Origin: Anaerovibrio slackiae | Lineage (GTDB): Bacteria > Bacillota > Negativicutes > Selenomonadales > Selenomonadaceae | Assembly: GCF_009695585.1 (NCBI RefSeq) | Contig: NZ_VUNR01000010.1 | Span: forward strand, 1 to 64,000 | Length of the DNA stretch: 64,000 bases | Reading direction: 5' to 3' | In this document: in pieces, positions 52,215 through 61,201 of the stretch | Numbering within the stretch: position 1 is the stretch's first letter | Layout: each line of letters begins with the position of its first letter | Position numbers and translations under genes: made by a program | The notes under the pieces: generated by a model | What the model saw: the letters and a program-made list of their open reading frames with translations, nothing else | What the model was told of the DNA's origin: nothing | Databases searched by the model: none

Positions 52215-52640
52215 CGTACAGTGCAAACAACTCTGCTCATAATAGCAGGTTGCCTTGCATAGTTGTTGGCAGTATCAGGTCTCGCCAGCCTTCTAGCCCC
52301 CTATTTCAGGCTTGCTCGTAAAGTCAGATTGATTACCTTGGTAGCGTACAGCAGAGTATAGTTGATAACTATGTGCATATCTGTTAAGACACAAAGAGGG
52401 ACAGGTGCGGCATGTACCCAAAGAAAACCTTGAGTGCAGCCTCGCTTCTTAGCGAGTGCGAGCGTAAGCGACGCAGGAGCTTAGAAGCGCGAGGCTGTGC
52501 TAAGAGCGAGAGCGAGTTTTCTATGGGTACTGCCGCTACCTGTCCCTTTATAATGTCTGAACAGAATCCACGAAATATCAAACTACATCATCAGTATATG
52601 CACGAAGTAACGAATAACCACTACGACAAACTGAAATTTT
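52215..52640 (+). repeat. Long-hairpin element, copy 3
   Basis: Same orientation as copy 1 but more diverged. Recognisable parts are CCCCTATTTCAGGCTTGCTCGTAAAG, CTGTTAAGAC (52381-52390) / GTCTGAACAG (52555-52564), AGGGACAGGT/ACCTGTCCCT and GTTTTCTATGGGTA. The tip hairpin is again unique: AGCCTCGCTTCT pairs with AGAAGCGCGAGGCT. The right terminal repeat CAAACTGAAATTTT ends exactly at the stop of the converging MATE gene. Confidence 0.75.
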
Positions 52641-53977
52641 CACAAACTTTGCATCCATATTTTCTTTTTGAACACAATAACAGTCACCAGCAGCCGCACG
52701 GCTTCCTCCAGTGACAGAATGAAGTACACATACGGTATCGGCAGGTTCAGCACGAAGGCGGAGAGATAGCCCAGTGGCACGCCGAAAATCCAGGTGCCCA
52801 TCAGGTCAATCCACATGATCAGCTTTGTCTTGCCGCCGCTGCGGACGATGCCGCCCCCAAGAATCATGTTCAGCACCTTGATAGGCGCCACCAGGGCAAA
52901 GGCAAGCAGGATATCGCTGGCAATTTTTTTTGTGACATCCTCCACCGCGTAAATATCCACATAGAAGGATTTGGCAGCTATCAGCAGGGCGGACAGGAGA
53001 ATGGCACCTCGGAGCCCGTACCAGACCAGTTTTTTTGCATTGCCATAAGCCTCATCATAATCCCTCTTGCCCAGGGATTTGCCTATCAGGATGCCTGCCG
53101 CCTGGGAAAGACCGCTCAGGGCGCCGATCATCAGTCCCTGAATCGGGTTGGTCAGTGTCATGGCGGCACAGGCGATGGTGCCCATGTGGCCGTAGATGGA
53201 GGCATAGACATTTTCCCCCAGGCTCCACATGAATTCCGTTACCAGTATAGGCAGCAGCATCCAGATGTACTGCCGGTAGCCCTCCGCGCCAAGGCTGAGG
53301 GAAAAGTGGAAGCTGCCACCGGTTTTGCGGTAGCTCATCAGGAAGGCCCCCAGAATCAGCAGAAAATTGGCCAGCTGTGCCATGACGGTGGCAATGGCGG
53401 CACCATCCACGCCCATAGGGGCAAAGCCCAGCTTGCCGAAGATGAGGACGTAGTTGAGGCCGGTGTTGACGATAGCTGCCACGATGCTGGCATAGAGGGG
53501 CAGGGATGCCCTTTCCATGCAGCGGAGCATGGTGGACAGCAGGATGGCGCCGGCCATAGGCAGGAAGGTAAAGGCAATCAGCCGGAGATAGGAAGCGGCA
53601 ACGGCACACATGGCGGCATCCTCCGTATAGATGCTCATGATGTGCCCGGGTACGCCCAGGCAGGCGGCGGTGAAGCCCAGTGCCAGCAGGATGGCGGCGG
53701 CCAGATTGACGGAAAGGCTCCTGTCCACCTGCGCCTGCTCCCCCTTGCCCATGTACTGGGCAATCATGATGCCGGCAACCACGGCGATGGCAGATACCAC
53801 CACCTGATAGATAGAAGAAAATTTCCCTGCCAGCCCTACGGCAGCAATGCTGACGCTGCCCAGCTGGCCGATCATGATCTGGTCGATAATGCTGAATGAG
53901 GATTGCAGCATGCATTGCAGGGCCACCGGGACGGCAATGCTGAGGACGGTCTTTATAAAGGCATGGTTTGTACCCAT
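52640..53977 (-). CDS. MATE-family efflux transporter
   Basis: 445 aa with about 12 membrane helices in two six-helix halves. The MatE starts are visible (IAVPVALQCMLQSSFSIIDQIMIGQLG; second half near LLPILVTEFMWSLGENVYASI, shown in part). Sodium- or proton-coupled export of drugs or metabolites across the inner membrane. The stop codon overlaps the end of the copy 3 hairpin element. A LacI-type regulator gene lies upstream in the same direction, 80 bases away, and may control it. Confidence 0.9.
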   Translation of the reverse strand: MGTNHAFIKTVLSIAVPVALQCMLQSSFSIIDQIMIGQLGSVSIAAVGLAGKFSSIYQVVVSAIAVVAGIMIAQYMGKGEQAQVDRSLSVNLAAAILLALGFTAACLGVPGHIMSIYTEDAAMCAVAASYLRLIAFTFLPMAGAILLSTMLRCMERASLPLYASIVAAIVNTGLNYVLIFGKLGFAPMGVDGAAIATVMAQLANFLLILGAFLMSYRKTGGSFHFSLSLGAEGYRQYIWMLLPILVTEFMWSLGENVYASIYGHMGTIACAAMTLTNPIQGLMIGALSGLSQAAGILIGKSLGKRDYDEAYGNAKKLVWYGLRGAILLSALLIAAKSFYVDIYAVEDVTKKIASDILLAFALVAPIKVLNMILGGGIVRSGGKTKLIMWIDLMGTWIFGVPLGYLSAFVLNLPIPYVYFILSLEEAVRLLVTVIVFKKKIWMQSL

Positions 53978-54056
53978 TGAAAATCACTCCCTTAATTTTA
54001 TGGTTATATTTTAAAATAGGATATGATAAAATGCAATAGGTTAAACGCATAACCCT

Positions 54057-55157
54057 TTATAAAATTCGATTTAATTGCTTAGATATTTTGCAAGGTGCAG
54101 TGCTGTCACGCAGCACCAGCTGCACGGGCAACATGCCTGGCTGCTGGAAGGGAGTGCCCTGCTTCAGCTCCCTGAGTGCCAGCAGGGCACTGGCGGCACG
54201 GCTGGCGGCATCCTGCCGCACAGTGGTCAGGGCAGGCACGAGCTGCTGGCAGATGGGAGTATCGTCAAAGCCTATAATGGACACATCCCGGGGCACTGCT
54301 ACGCCCTTTTCCTGCAAAAACTGCATGAAGTCGATGGCATAATAATCTGACACGGCAAAGACGGCAGTGTGCTTCCTGATGAACTGGAAGTGCTGCTCAT
54401 AAAATGTGCGGCGCAGCTCCTTCTGCATGGGAATCAGCAGCAAGTCCGTATTTTCTGCCCCGAAGCCTTCCAGAAAGCCCCGGATACGCTGGGCATCCAT
54501 GCAGATTTCGTTGTCAGACAGGCACAGCGCCAGCTGATGCCCAAGGCCTTTTAGGTGCCTGCCGGCCTGCAGCCCTCCGTCGTAGTTGTCGATGGTCAGG
54601 TTGCAGAGCCGTGCAGCGGCAGCGTTGTCAGAATCGTTAATGCTGTCAATTTCGTTAGCGGCATTAGTACCGTTAATTTCATCAGCAGCGTTTTCGAAAA
54701 AGCCGTCATAAACCACAAAGGGGATGTGCATGAACTGACGGAGCTCCAGGTATTCTTCCTGGCAGAAACCGATGATGACCATGCCCTCCATGTTCCACAT
54801 AGATGCGAATTTGACAACATCAGAAAGCCGGGTAGTGGTTTTCACCATCATGAAGTAGCCGGATTTTTCGATTTCGATGGACAGGGCGTTCAGGGAAGCG
54901 GACACGAAGGGGTCCTCCAGCACATGCCCTTCGTACTTGCCGTGGTTGTTGATGACGATGCCGATGATGCGCGAATCGTTCTGTGCCAGTAGCAGCCCTG
55001 CCATGCTGGGGATGTACTGCCTTTCCTCCAGCAGCTTCTGCACCCTCTTGACTGTGGCGTCGGAAATCCTTTTTGTCTTGCCGTGAATGACGTTGGAAAC
55101 TGTTGCCGTGCTGACACCCAGCTCCCTGGCAATATCTACAATGCGTACTCTCTGCAT
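54057..55157 (-). CDS. LacI-family transcriptional regulator
   Basis: 366 aa from ATG 55157 (GAAAGGCGG upstream; the in-frame Met at 55223 adds 22 unsupported residues). HTH and hinge: VRIVDIARELGVSTATVSNV and QYIPSMAGLLLAQ. A periplasmic-binding-protein-like sensor domain follows, ending in SIIGFDDTPICQQLVPALTT. A low-complexity insert rich in NAADEIN/NEIDS repeats (about residues 165-190) interrupts the sensor domain. The ligand is unknown. Most likely regulates the MATE gene and itself. Confidence 0.9.
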   Translation of the reverse strand: MQRVRIVDIARELGVSTATVSNVIHGKTKRISDATVKRVQKLLEERQYIPSMAGLLLAQNDSRIIGIVINNHGKYEGHVLEDPFVSASLNALSIEIEKSGYFMMVKTTTRLSDVVKFASMWNMEGMVIIGFCQEEYLELRQFMHIPFVVYDGFFENAADEINGTNAANEIDSINDSDNAAAARLCNLTIDNYDGGLQAGRHLKGLGHQLALCLSDNEICMDAQRIRGFLEGFGAENTDLLLIPMQKELRRTFYEQHFQFIRKHTAVFAVSDYYAIDFMQFLQEKGVAVPRDVSIIGFDDTPICQQLVPALTTVRQDAASRAASALLALRELKQGTPFQQPGMLPVQLVLRDSTAPCKISKQLNRIL

Positions 55158-55247
55158 ATCTTTACCGCCTTTCGGATTTTTCATTTTTGATTTTATTTTA
55201 TAGGCAGGAATAATTTTCTGCAAGAGGCGGTTGCGGGGCGGAATTCA

Positions 55248-55277
55248 TTGACACAACTGCTCTATACATGCTATGAT
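55248..55277 (+). promoter_or_regulatory. purA promoter
   Basis: TTGACA (55248-55253) and TATGAT (55272-55277), 18-base spacing. The leader to purA is about 195 bases long and contains TGCCT/AGGCA-type pairs. Confidence 0.65.
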
Positions 55278-55477
55278 ATATGAGTACATTAATGAGATGA
55301 AATATTTTATACTTGGGGCAAGGATTGCCTGAGTCTTTTTTTGATGCATTTCAGGAAAAGGCGTTAAAAAATGTTTTAGGGAGCTGTCCTGCAAGATGGC
55401 AGGGCATGGCTCTGGTACAAGGGTTGCCTGGTATTGCGGCCGGGCGGCTTCATAGAAAAACGAGGGGAGACTGCTGT

Positions 55478-56764
55478 ATGTCAGCTGTTGTAGTTTTGGG
55501 CACCCAGTGGGGTGACGAAGGTAAGGGTAAAATCGTAGATTATCTGGCACAGAAGGCTGAGACTGTTGTCCGCTATCAGGGCGGCAGCAATGCCGGCCAT
55601 ACTGTTGCCGTTGATGGCACGGAGTACAAGCTGCGCCTGATGCCGTCCGGCATTCTTTACAAGGGTACTTTGTGCGTGGTGGGCAATGGTGTTGCCTTTA
55701 ACCCGAAGGTTATGCTGCAGGAAATGGACGGCATGATTGAGAAGGGCATCGATGTCAGCGGCATCCGCATCAGCAACCGCGCCCATGTGGTTCTGCCGTA
55801 CCACTGCGAGATGGACGGCTACATCGAGGAGCTGAAGGGTGACAACAAGGTAGGTACGACCAAGAACGGCATCGGTCCGTGCTATGCCGACCGTGACCAC
55901 CGCATCGGCATCCGTGTCTGCGATTTCATTGACAAGGAAGAATTTGCCAAGCGGCTGAAGGAAAACCTGGAGCTGAAGAATCAGGAGATTGTGAAGCTGT
56001 ACGGCAAGGAGCCGATGGATTATGAGTCCATGCTGAAGGAGTATGAGGGCTATGCAGATCGCCTGCGCCCTTATGTATGCGACACCATCGCATTGCTCCA
56101 TGACGAAATCAAGGCTGACAGGAAAATCCTCTTTGAGGGTGCCCAGGCAACCATGCTTGATATTGACTACGGTACATATCCGTATGTTACCGCTTCCCAT
56201 CCTATTTCCGGCGGCATCGGCGTAGGTGCAGGTGTTGCGCCTCGTGATATCGACAAGGTTGTAGGCGTGGTAAAGGCGTACTGCACCCGTGTCGGCGAGG
56301 GCCCATTCCCTACGGAGCAGCTTAATGAGATTGGCGACAAAATCCGCGATGCCGGTCATGAGTATGGCACTGTAACAGGCCGTCCGCGCCGTACCGGCTG
56401 GCTGGATGCCTGCGTTGTGCGCTATGCAGGTATGCTGTCCGGTATTGATTACATGGCTATCACCCGTCTTGACATCCTTGATTGCATGGATGAAATCAAG
56501 ATGTGCGTGGCCTACAAGTACAAGGGCGAAATCCTCAACGAGATTCCGGCTTCCCTGAAGGTGCTGGCAGAGGTTGAGCCTGTATATGAGACCTTTGAGG
56601 GCTGGAAGACCGATATCAGCGGCATCCGCACCTATGAGGAGCTGCCTGAGAAGGCCCGCATCTACCTGGAGCGCATGGCAGAGGTTACCGGCATTGACCT
56701 GGGCATTGTGTCCGTAGGGCCGAACCGCGACCAGACCATCGTTCTGGCTAAGGATTTATTCTAA
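55478..56764 (+). CDS. purA: Adenylosuccinate synthetase
   Basis: 428 aa from ATG 55478 (GAGGGGA upstream); the longer frame to 55313 covers only leader. GTP-dependent joining of IMP and aspartate on the way to AMP. The P-loop and catalytic region VVLGTQWGDEGKGKIVDYLA (start), GGSNAGHTVAVDG, TTKNGIGPCYADRD, EGAQATMLDIDYGTYPYVT and GRPRRTGWLD are all intact. Monocistronic, with its own promoter and terminator. Confidence 0.97.
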   Translation: MSAVVVLGTQWGDEGKGKIVDYLAQKAETVVRYQGGSNAGHTVAVDGTEYKLRLMPSGILYKGTLCVVGNGVAFNPKVMLQEMDGMIEKGIDVSGIRISNRAHVVLPYHCEMDGYIEELKGDNKVGTTKNGIGPCYADRDHRIGIRVCDFIDKEEFAKRLKENLELKNQEIVKLYGKEPMDYESMLKEYEGYADRLRPYVCDTIALLHDEIKADRKILFEGAQATMLDIDYGTYPYVTASHPISGGIGVGAGVAPRDIDKVVGVVKAYCTRVGEGPFPTEQLNEIGDKIRDAGHEYGTVTGRPRRTGWLDACVVRYAGMLSGIDYMAITRLDILDCMDEIKMCVAYKYKGEILNEIPASLKVLAEVEPVYETFEGWKTDISGIRTYEELPEKARIYLERMAEVTGIDLGIVSVGPNRDQTIVLAKDLF

Positions 56765-56770
56765 AAGTTT

Positions 56771-56811
56771 AGGGGTTATCATCTTGAGTAAAAAGATGGT
56801 AGCCCCTTTTG
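56771..56811 (+). terminator. purA terminator
   Basis: AGGGGTTATCATCTT pairs with AAGATGGTAGCCCCT and TTTT follows. Confidence 0.85.
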
Positions 56812-56940
56812 TATGTATTGCATGTCTATTATGCGTATATGGCATGTATACCATGTGTGTATTGTGTGAATTGTAAGTGTTACGTGCATTACGTGTGTTA
56901 AATGTTTGTAACATTGTGTGTTTTTTTATGTGTATTAGGA
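56812..56940. other. TG-rich degenerate spacer before sufC
   Basis: About 130 bases composed of words like ATGTGTGTATT, GCATGT and TACGTG recurring at roughly 10-base intervals, similar in style to the leader before nadA. No ORF or clear promoter hexamers could be defined. Confidence 0.35.
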
Positions 56941-56953
56941 GAAGTAGATTATT

Positions 56954-57706
56954 ATGCTGGAATTAAAGAATGTCACCTACACAGTTGCAGATGGCAATGC
57001 TGGCAAGAATATTATTGACCACATGAATCTGGTTATTCCTGATGGCAAATTTGTGGTCATCACAGGGCCAAATGGCGGTGGCAAGTCCACCCTGGCCAGG
57101 ACTATCATGGGCATCAACCCCATTACTGAGGGGCAGATTGTGTTTGACGGCGAGGATATTACGGAGAAAAACATCACGGAGCGGGCTAAGCTGGGCATCA
57201 GCTTTGCCTTTCAGCAGCCAGTGCATTTCAAGGGCATCAAGGTGATTGACCTTTTGCGGCTGGCTACCGGCACCAACCTGTCCGTGGCAAAGGCATGTGA
57301 GTACCTTTCCCGGGTAGGGCTGTGCGCCAAGGAGTACATTCAGCGTGAGGTAAATTCCTCCCTGTCCGGCGGCGAGCTGAAGCGTATTGAGATTGCCACC
57401 GTGCTGGCACGGGGAACGAAGTTTTCCATCTTTGACGAGCCGGAGGCAGGCATCGACATTTGGAGCTTTCAGAACCTGATTCAGGTGTTTGAGAATATCC
57501 GTGAGACGGTGCAGGGAACGGTGCTGATTATTTCTCATCAGGAGCGCATCCTGAATATTGCTGATGAGATTGTGGTGATTGAGAACGGCAGGGTGGCAAA
57601 GCAGGGGCCGAAGGATGAAATCCTGCCGGAGCTGCTGGGAACTGCCTCCGCTGTGAATGCTGCTTGCAGCAAGCTGGCACCGGAAAGGAGGAGCGCAATA
57701 TGCTAG
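56954..57706 (+). CDS. sufC: Fe-S cluster assembly ATPase SufC
   Basis: 250 aa. ABC ATPase with Walker A GPNGGGKSTLAR, signature LSGGELKRIEI and Walker B FSIFDEPEAGID, the last being typical of SufC. It drives cluster assembly on SufB-type scaffolds. Stop overlaps the sufB start by 7 bases. No sufS, sufU or sufD follows. Confidence 0.93.
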   Translation: MLELKNVTYTVADGNAGKNIIDHMNLVIPDGKFVVITGPNGGGKSTLARTIMGINPITEGQIVFDGEDITEKNITERAKLGISFAFQQPVHFKGIKVIDLLRLATGTNLSVAKACEYLSRVGLCAKEYIQREVNSSLSGGELKRIEIATVLARGTKFSIFDEPEAGIDIWSFQNLIQVFENIRETVQGTVLIISHQERILNIADEIVVIENGRVAKQGPKDEILPELLGTASAVNAACSKLAPERRSAIC

Positions 57707-58623
57707 ACAAAATCCAGATGCAGATGCTGACCGAGGTGGCTGACCTGCACGGCGTGCCGGAGGGGGCGTACAATATCCGCGTCAACGGCGAAAAGGCAGG
57801 GCGCAATACCACTGCCAACATCGACATTGCTACCAAGACTGACGGCAAGAGCGGTATTGATATCCGCATCAAGCCGGGCACAAAGAACGAGAGCGTCCAT
57901 ATCCCGGTGGTGCTCAGTGAAAGCGGCATCAAAGAAACCGTGTACAATGATTTTTACATTGGCGAGGATTCCGACGTGGTTATCGTGGCTGGCTGCGGCA
58001 TCCATAATTGCGGCAACCAGGATTCCCAGCATGATGGCGTGCACCGCTTCTTTGTGGGCAAAAATGCCAAAATCCGCTACGTGGAGAAGCACTACGGCGA
58101 GGGAGACGGCAGCGGCAAGCGCATCCTGAATCCTGTCACCGAGGTGTACCAGGAGGCTGGCAGCTATGTGGACATGGAAATGGTGCAGATAAAAGGGGTG
58201 GACAACACCCATCGCATCACCAGGGCGGAGCTGGCAGAAGGGGCTACTATGATTGTCCATGAACGCCTGATGACTCACGGGGAGCAGGTTGCTACCAGCG
58301 TATACGAGGTAGCATTGAATGGGGAGGGCTCCAGCACGGATGTGATTTCCCGTTCCGTGGCCAAGGACACCTCCGAGCAGGTCTTTGAGGCGGCTATCGT
58401 GGGCAACAGCGTATGCAGCGGCCATGCGGAGTGCGATGCCATCATCATGGACAAGGCTCATGTGGTGGCTGTGCCGAAGCTGGATGCCAGGAATGTGGAT
58501 GCCGCCCTTATCCATGAGGCGGCTATCGGCAAGATTGCCGGGGACCAGCTCATAAAGCTCATGTCCCTGGGGCTTACCGAGGCAGAGGCGGAGGAGCAGA
58601 TTATCGGCGGCTTCCTCAGATAA
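57700..58623 (+). CDS. sufB: Short SufB/SufD-type scaffold protein
   Basis: 307 aa from ATG 57700 (AAAGGAGGAG just upstream). The beta-helix core of the SufB/D family is present: DVVIVAGCGIHNCGNQDSQHDG, SISRSVAKD-like VISRSVAKDTSEQVFEA, and the C-terminal ALIHEAAIGKIAGDQLIKLMSLGLTEAEAEE (split here only in description). It is far shorter than standard SufB (about 470) and pairs with SufC alone, matching the minimal SufCB (SMS-type) systems of archaea and anaerobic bacteria. A bidirectional terminator follows. Confidence 0.88.
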   Translation: MLDKIQMQMLTEVADLHGVPEGAYNIRVNGEKAGRNTTANIDIATKTDGKSGIDIRIKPGTKNESVHIPVVLSESGIKETVYNDFYIGEDSDVVIVAGCGIHNCGNQDSQHDGVHRFFVGKNAKIRYVEKHYGEGDGSGKRILNPVTEVYQEAGSYVDMEMVQIKGVDNTHRITRAELAEGATMIVHERLMTHGEQVATSVYEVALNGEGSSTDVISRSVAKDTSEQVFEAAIVGNSVCSGHAECDAIIMDKAHVVAVPKLDARNVDAALIHEAAIGKIAGDQLIKLMSLGLTEAEAEEQIIGGFLR

Positions 58624-58684
58624 GCAGATTTTGCCGGATAATAAAACGTGCAGTAATTGGATATGCCTGACAGGCAGATAAAAT

Positions 58685-58764
58685 AAAAATACCTCTATGG
58701 CAGATGGCAGGCAGCTGGCGCATAGTGCGCGGAAAGCTTGCAGTCTTCATAGAGGTATTTTTAT
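58685..58764. terminator. Bidirectional terminator, sufB / EamA
   Basis: AAAAATACCTCTATG pairs with CATAGAGGTATTTTT across a 50-base loop with further pairing. Confidence 0.7.
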
Positions 58765-58786
58765 ATTATTTCGTTAATGTTGTGTG

Positions 58787-59683
58787 TCATGCTTTTCTTT
58801 TGCCGCGGTACTGGGAAATCACCAGGCCTCCCAGGGTTAGCACGATGCCCAGTGCCGACATAGGCGTAATCTGCTCATCCAGGACGATGATGGAGGTGAC
58901 TACCGTAATGACAGGCACCATGTAGATGTAGATGCTGGTCTGGATAGCCCCGATCATCTTGACGGCATAGTTCCAGGTGACGAAGCACAGGGCTGAGGCA
59001 CCCAGCCCCAGGAACAGCAGATTCAGCAGGTAGGCAGGCTCCTGCAAGGGGAGCAAACTCCAGCTGCAATCAAAAAAGAGCAATGACGGCAGCATAAAGA
59101 GAATACCGTAGAAAAATATCCGCCTGGTCATGACAATGGTGTTGTAGCCGTAATTGCCGATGCCCTTGGTGATGACGGCATAAAATGCCCAGGCAAGGGC
59201 TGCCAGCAGGGCAAGTATATCACCTACAGGGTTCAGCTGCAGCTCGGCACCGTTGAAGCTGATGAGGAAAATGCCGGACAGTGCCACAAGAAAGCCGAAG
59301 AAAAACTTTTTGTTGATGGCATCCTCGTCCATATGGGCAAAATATGCCACGATGGCGGTGAAGCACGGCGCGATGGAGGTGATTACCCCTACGTTGGAAG
59401 CCATGGTGTAGGTCAGGGCGATATTTTCCAGCAGGTAGTAGAGGCAGATGCCGCACAGCCCTGCCGCGGCAAATACCAGCTCCTGCCGCAGGCTGGTTCC
59501 CTTCAGCGGCTTCGGATAGATGATGGTCAGGGCAATCAGCCCCATGAGAAAGCGGAAAAAGAGAATTTCCACCGGCTGGTATGCTTCCAGCAGTATCTTG
59601 GTGGAGACAAAGGTGGTGCCCCAGAGAATTATCGTCAGGATGGCAGCCAGATGCCCCAGTTTTTGTGTATGTGTCATAGTCAT
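58787..59683 (-). CDS. EamA/DMT-family transporter
   Basis: 298 aa with ten membrane helices in two EamA repeats: the first begins LAAILTIILWGTTFVSTKILLE (N-terminal), the second near LLAALAWAFYAVITKGIG. C-terminal VVTSIIVLDEQITPMSALGIV is typical. Likely metabolite or amino-acid exporter; substrate unknown. Single gene. Confidence 0.88.
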   Translation of the reverse strand: MTMTHTQKLGHLAAILTIILWGTTFVSTKILLEAYQPVEILFFRFLMGLIALTIIYPKPLKGTSLRQELVFAAAGLCGICLYYLLENIALTYTMASNVGVITSIAPCFTAIVAYFAHMDEDAINKKFFFGFLVALSGIFLISFNGAELQLNPVGDILALLAALAWAFYAVITKGIGNYGYNTIVMTRRIFFYGILFMLPSLLFFDCSWSLLPLQEPAYLLNLLFLGLGASALCFVTWNYAVKMIGAIQTSIYIYMVPVITVVTSIIVLDEQITPMSALGIVLTLGGLVISQYRGKRKA

Positions 59684-59909
59684 CCCCCTAGCAATTTATT
59701 ATGCTGTGCACAGCTTTTTTGTAAAAAATTTTTCTTTTATGTAAATAATCACTTATTAATTTTTAGTTATATAGCATAATGACACATTATAACATTAAAG
59801 GGCGAAAAAACAATGGGAAATATTATTTATCTTTTTAGTAGTATTTCTTTTTCCTATGAATTATAATTTATATGGAAGGTAAACGGATGCGGAAGGGGCG
59901 ATAAGCTGC
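59684..59909. other. Divergent AT-rich intergenic region
   Basis: 225 bases between divergent EamA and GH18 genes. Very AT-rich with several TATAAT-like words (for example near 59787 and 59860); promoters for both genes are expected but not uniquely assignable. Confidence 0.3.
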
Positions 59910-60944
59910 ATGAAAAAGGCGGTAATAGCGGTATTTATGGTGGTGCTGCTGTGGGCGAATACGGCTTTGGCGGCAGGGCAGTTAAGTGTGCTGTGGGACT
60001 GGCAGGCACCGGGGGAAAAGTCCGGCAGGCTGGCAGAGCAGCCACGGCTGCCAGGGGTAAATGTACTGTCCCCCAGCTGGTTCATCATTGCCAATGAAAA
60101 GGGGAAAATCAAGGATAAGAAGGGCAATGCCAGCCTGGATTATGTCAGGCAGGCTCATGAGCGGGGCTATCAGGTCTGGGCATTGATTACCAACGACTTC
60201 AACCCGGATATGACGAAAAAGCTTCTGGCGAGCCCTATGGGCAGGGAAAATGCCGTCAGGGAAATGAAGTCATTGGCGAAAAAATACCAGCTGGACGGCA
60301 TCAACATCGACTTTGAAAATATTCATCCTGAGGACAGGGACAGGCTGACGGACTTCGTGGGGGAAATCAGCAGGGCACTTCAGGCGGAGGGGCTGACTGT
60401 CTCCATGGACATTACCATTCCCAGCAGCTCCGGCATGTGGTCCCGCTGCTACGACCGCAGGGCATTGGCGGAGCAGGTGGACTACCTGATGCTGATGGCA
60501 TACGATGAGCACAGCGCGGCCTCCACGGTCAGCGGTTCCGTGGCCTCCTTGGGCTGGGTGGAAAAGGGCATCATGGCAACCCTGGCGGAAGGAGTGCCGC
60601 CCAGGAAGCTGCTTCTTGGCATGCCCCTGTATATGCGCATCTGGCAGGAGGACATAAAGACCGGCAAGGCAAAGGGCAAAACTTTGTCCATGTCCCAGGC
60701 GGAGCAAATGATTGCAGACAGGGGACTGGCGCCTGTGTGGCTGCCCGAGGCAGGCCAGTATTATTTTGAGTACGCGGAAGGAAAGAGCCGCTATCGGGTG
60801 TGGCAGGAGAACCGCCGCTCCCTGGCACTGAAGGCATCACTGGTCAGCCGCTATGACCTGGCTGGCGGTGCTTACTGGCGCAGTACCCTGGAAACGCCAG
60901 ATGTGTGGGAGACGCTGGCGCAGGTTATGGCAGCAGGCAGATAA
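59910..60944 (+). CDS. Secreted GH18-type glycosidase
   Basis: 344 aa. A signal peptide (KKAVIAVFMVVLLWANTALA) directs export. The GH18 catalytic signature DGINIDFENI gives the D-x-D-x-E set with the acid/base glutamate, and DYLMLMAYDEH and LLLGMPLYMRIW are further family segments. Closest in style to spore/cell-wall YaaH-like and SpoIIGA-era glycosidases acting on N-acetylglucosamine polymers, but with no LysM domain. Probably peptidoglycan-related in the periplasm. Confidence 0.88.
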   Translation: MKKAVIAVFMVVLLWANTALAAGQLSVLWDWQAPGEKSGRLAEQPRLPGVNVLSPSWFIIANEKGKIKDKKGNASLDYVRQAHERGYQVWALITNDFNPDMTKKLLASPMGRENAVREMKSLAKKYQLDGINIDFENIHPEDRDRLTDFVGEISRALQAEGLTVSMDITIPSSSGMWSRCYDRRALAEQVDYLMLMAYDEHSAASTVSGSVASLGWVEKGIMATLAEGVPPRKLLLGMPLYMRIWQEDIKTGKAKGKTLSMSQAEQMIADRGLAPVWLPEAGQYYFEYAEGKSRYRVWQENRRSLALKASLVSRYDLAGGAYWRSTLETPDVWETLAQVMAAGR

Positions 60945-60994
60945 AGGTAGGAAGCCTGGCGAAATGGTGCAGAAATGCACATGATTGTAAATAA

Positions 60995-61022
60995 TTGTAC
61001 ATAATTGAATATAAGCTATAAT
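60995..61022 (+). promoter_or_regulatory. Promoter upstream of the pst operon
   Basis: TTGTAC (60995-61000) and TATAAT (61017-61022) with 16-base spacing. It lies before, not after, the hairpin at 61035. Confidence 0.5.
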
Positions 61023-61034
61023 TAATGAATGTAT

Positions 61035-61082
61035 TCCTCCGGGAAAATGGGCGCAGAAGCTTGTTTCCCCGGGGGATTTTTG
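61035..61082 (+). terminator. Terminator hairpin between GH18 and pstS
   Basis: TCCTCCGGGAAA pairs approximately with TTTCCCCGGGGGA, followed by TTTTT. It ends the GH18 transcript or attenuates the transcript from 60995. Confidence 0.7.
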
Positions 61083-61201
61083 TATACATAGATATTTACA
61101 TTTTTTTTACAAAAACAGGCAGATGGACTTTACATTTGCGTATTAATATATAGCCATGTTCAGAGAAATCCGTAAATGTTATTGAAGGAGAGTGCAAGGA
61201 A

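Noticed and set aside
52412-52714. 100-codon ORF across copy 3 into the MATE gene end
   Set aside because: Lies in the hairpin and overlaps a real gene antisense; absent from the other copies.
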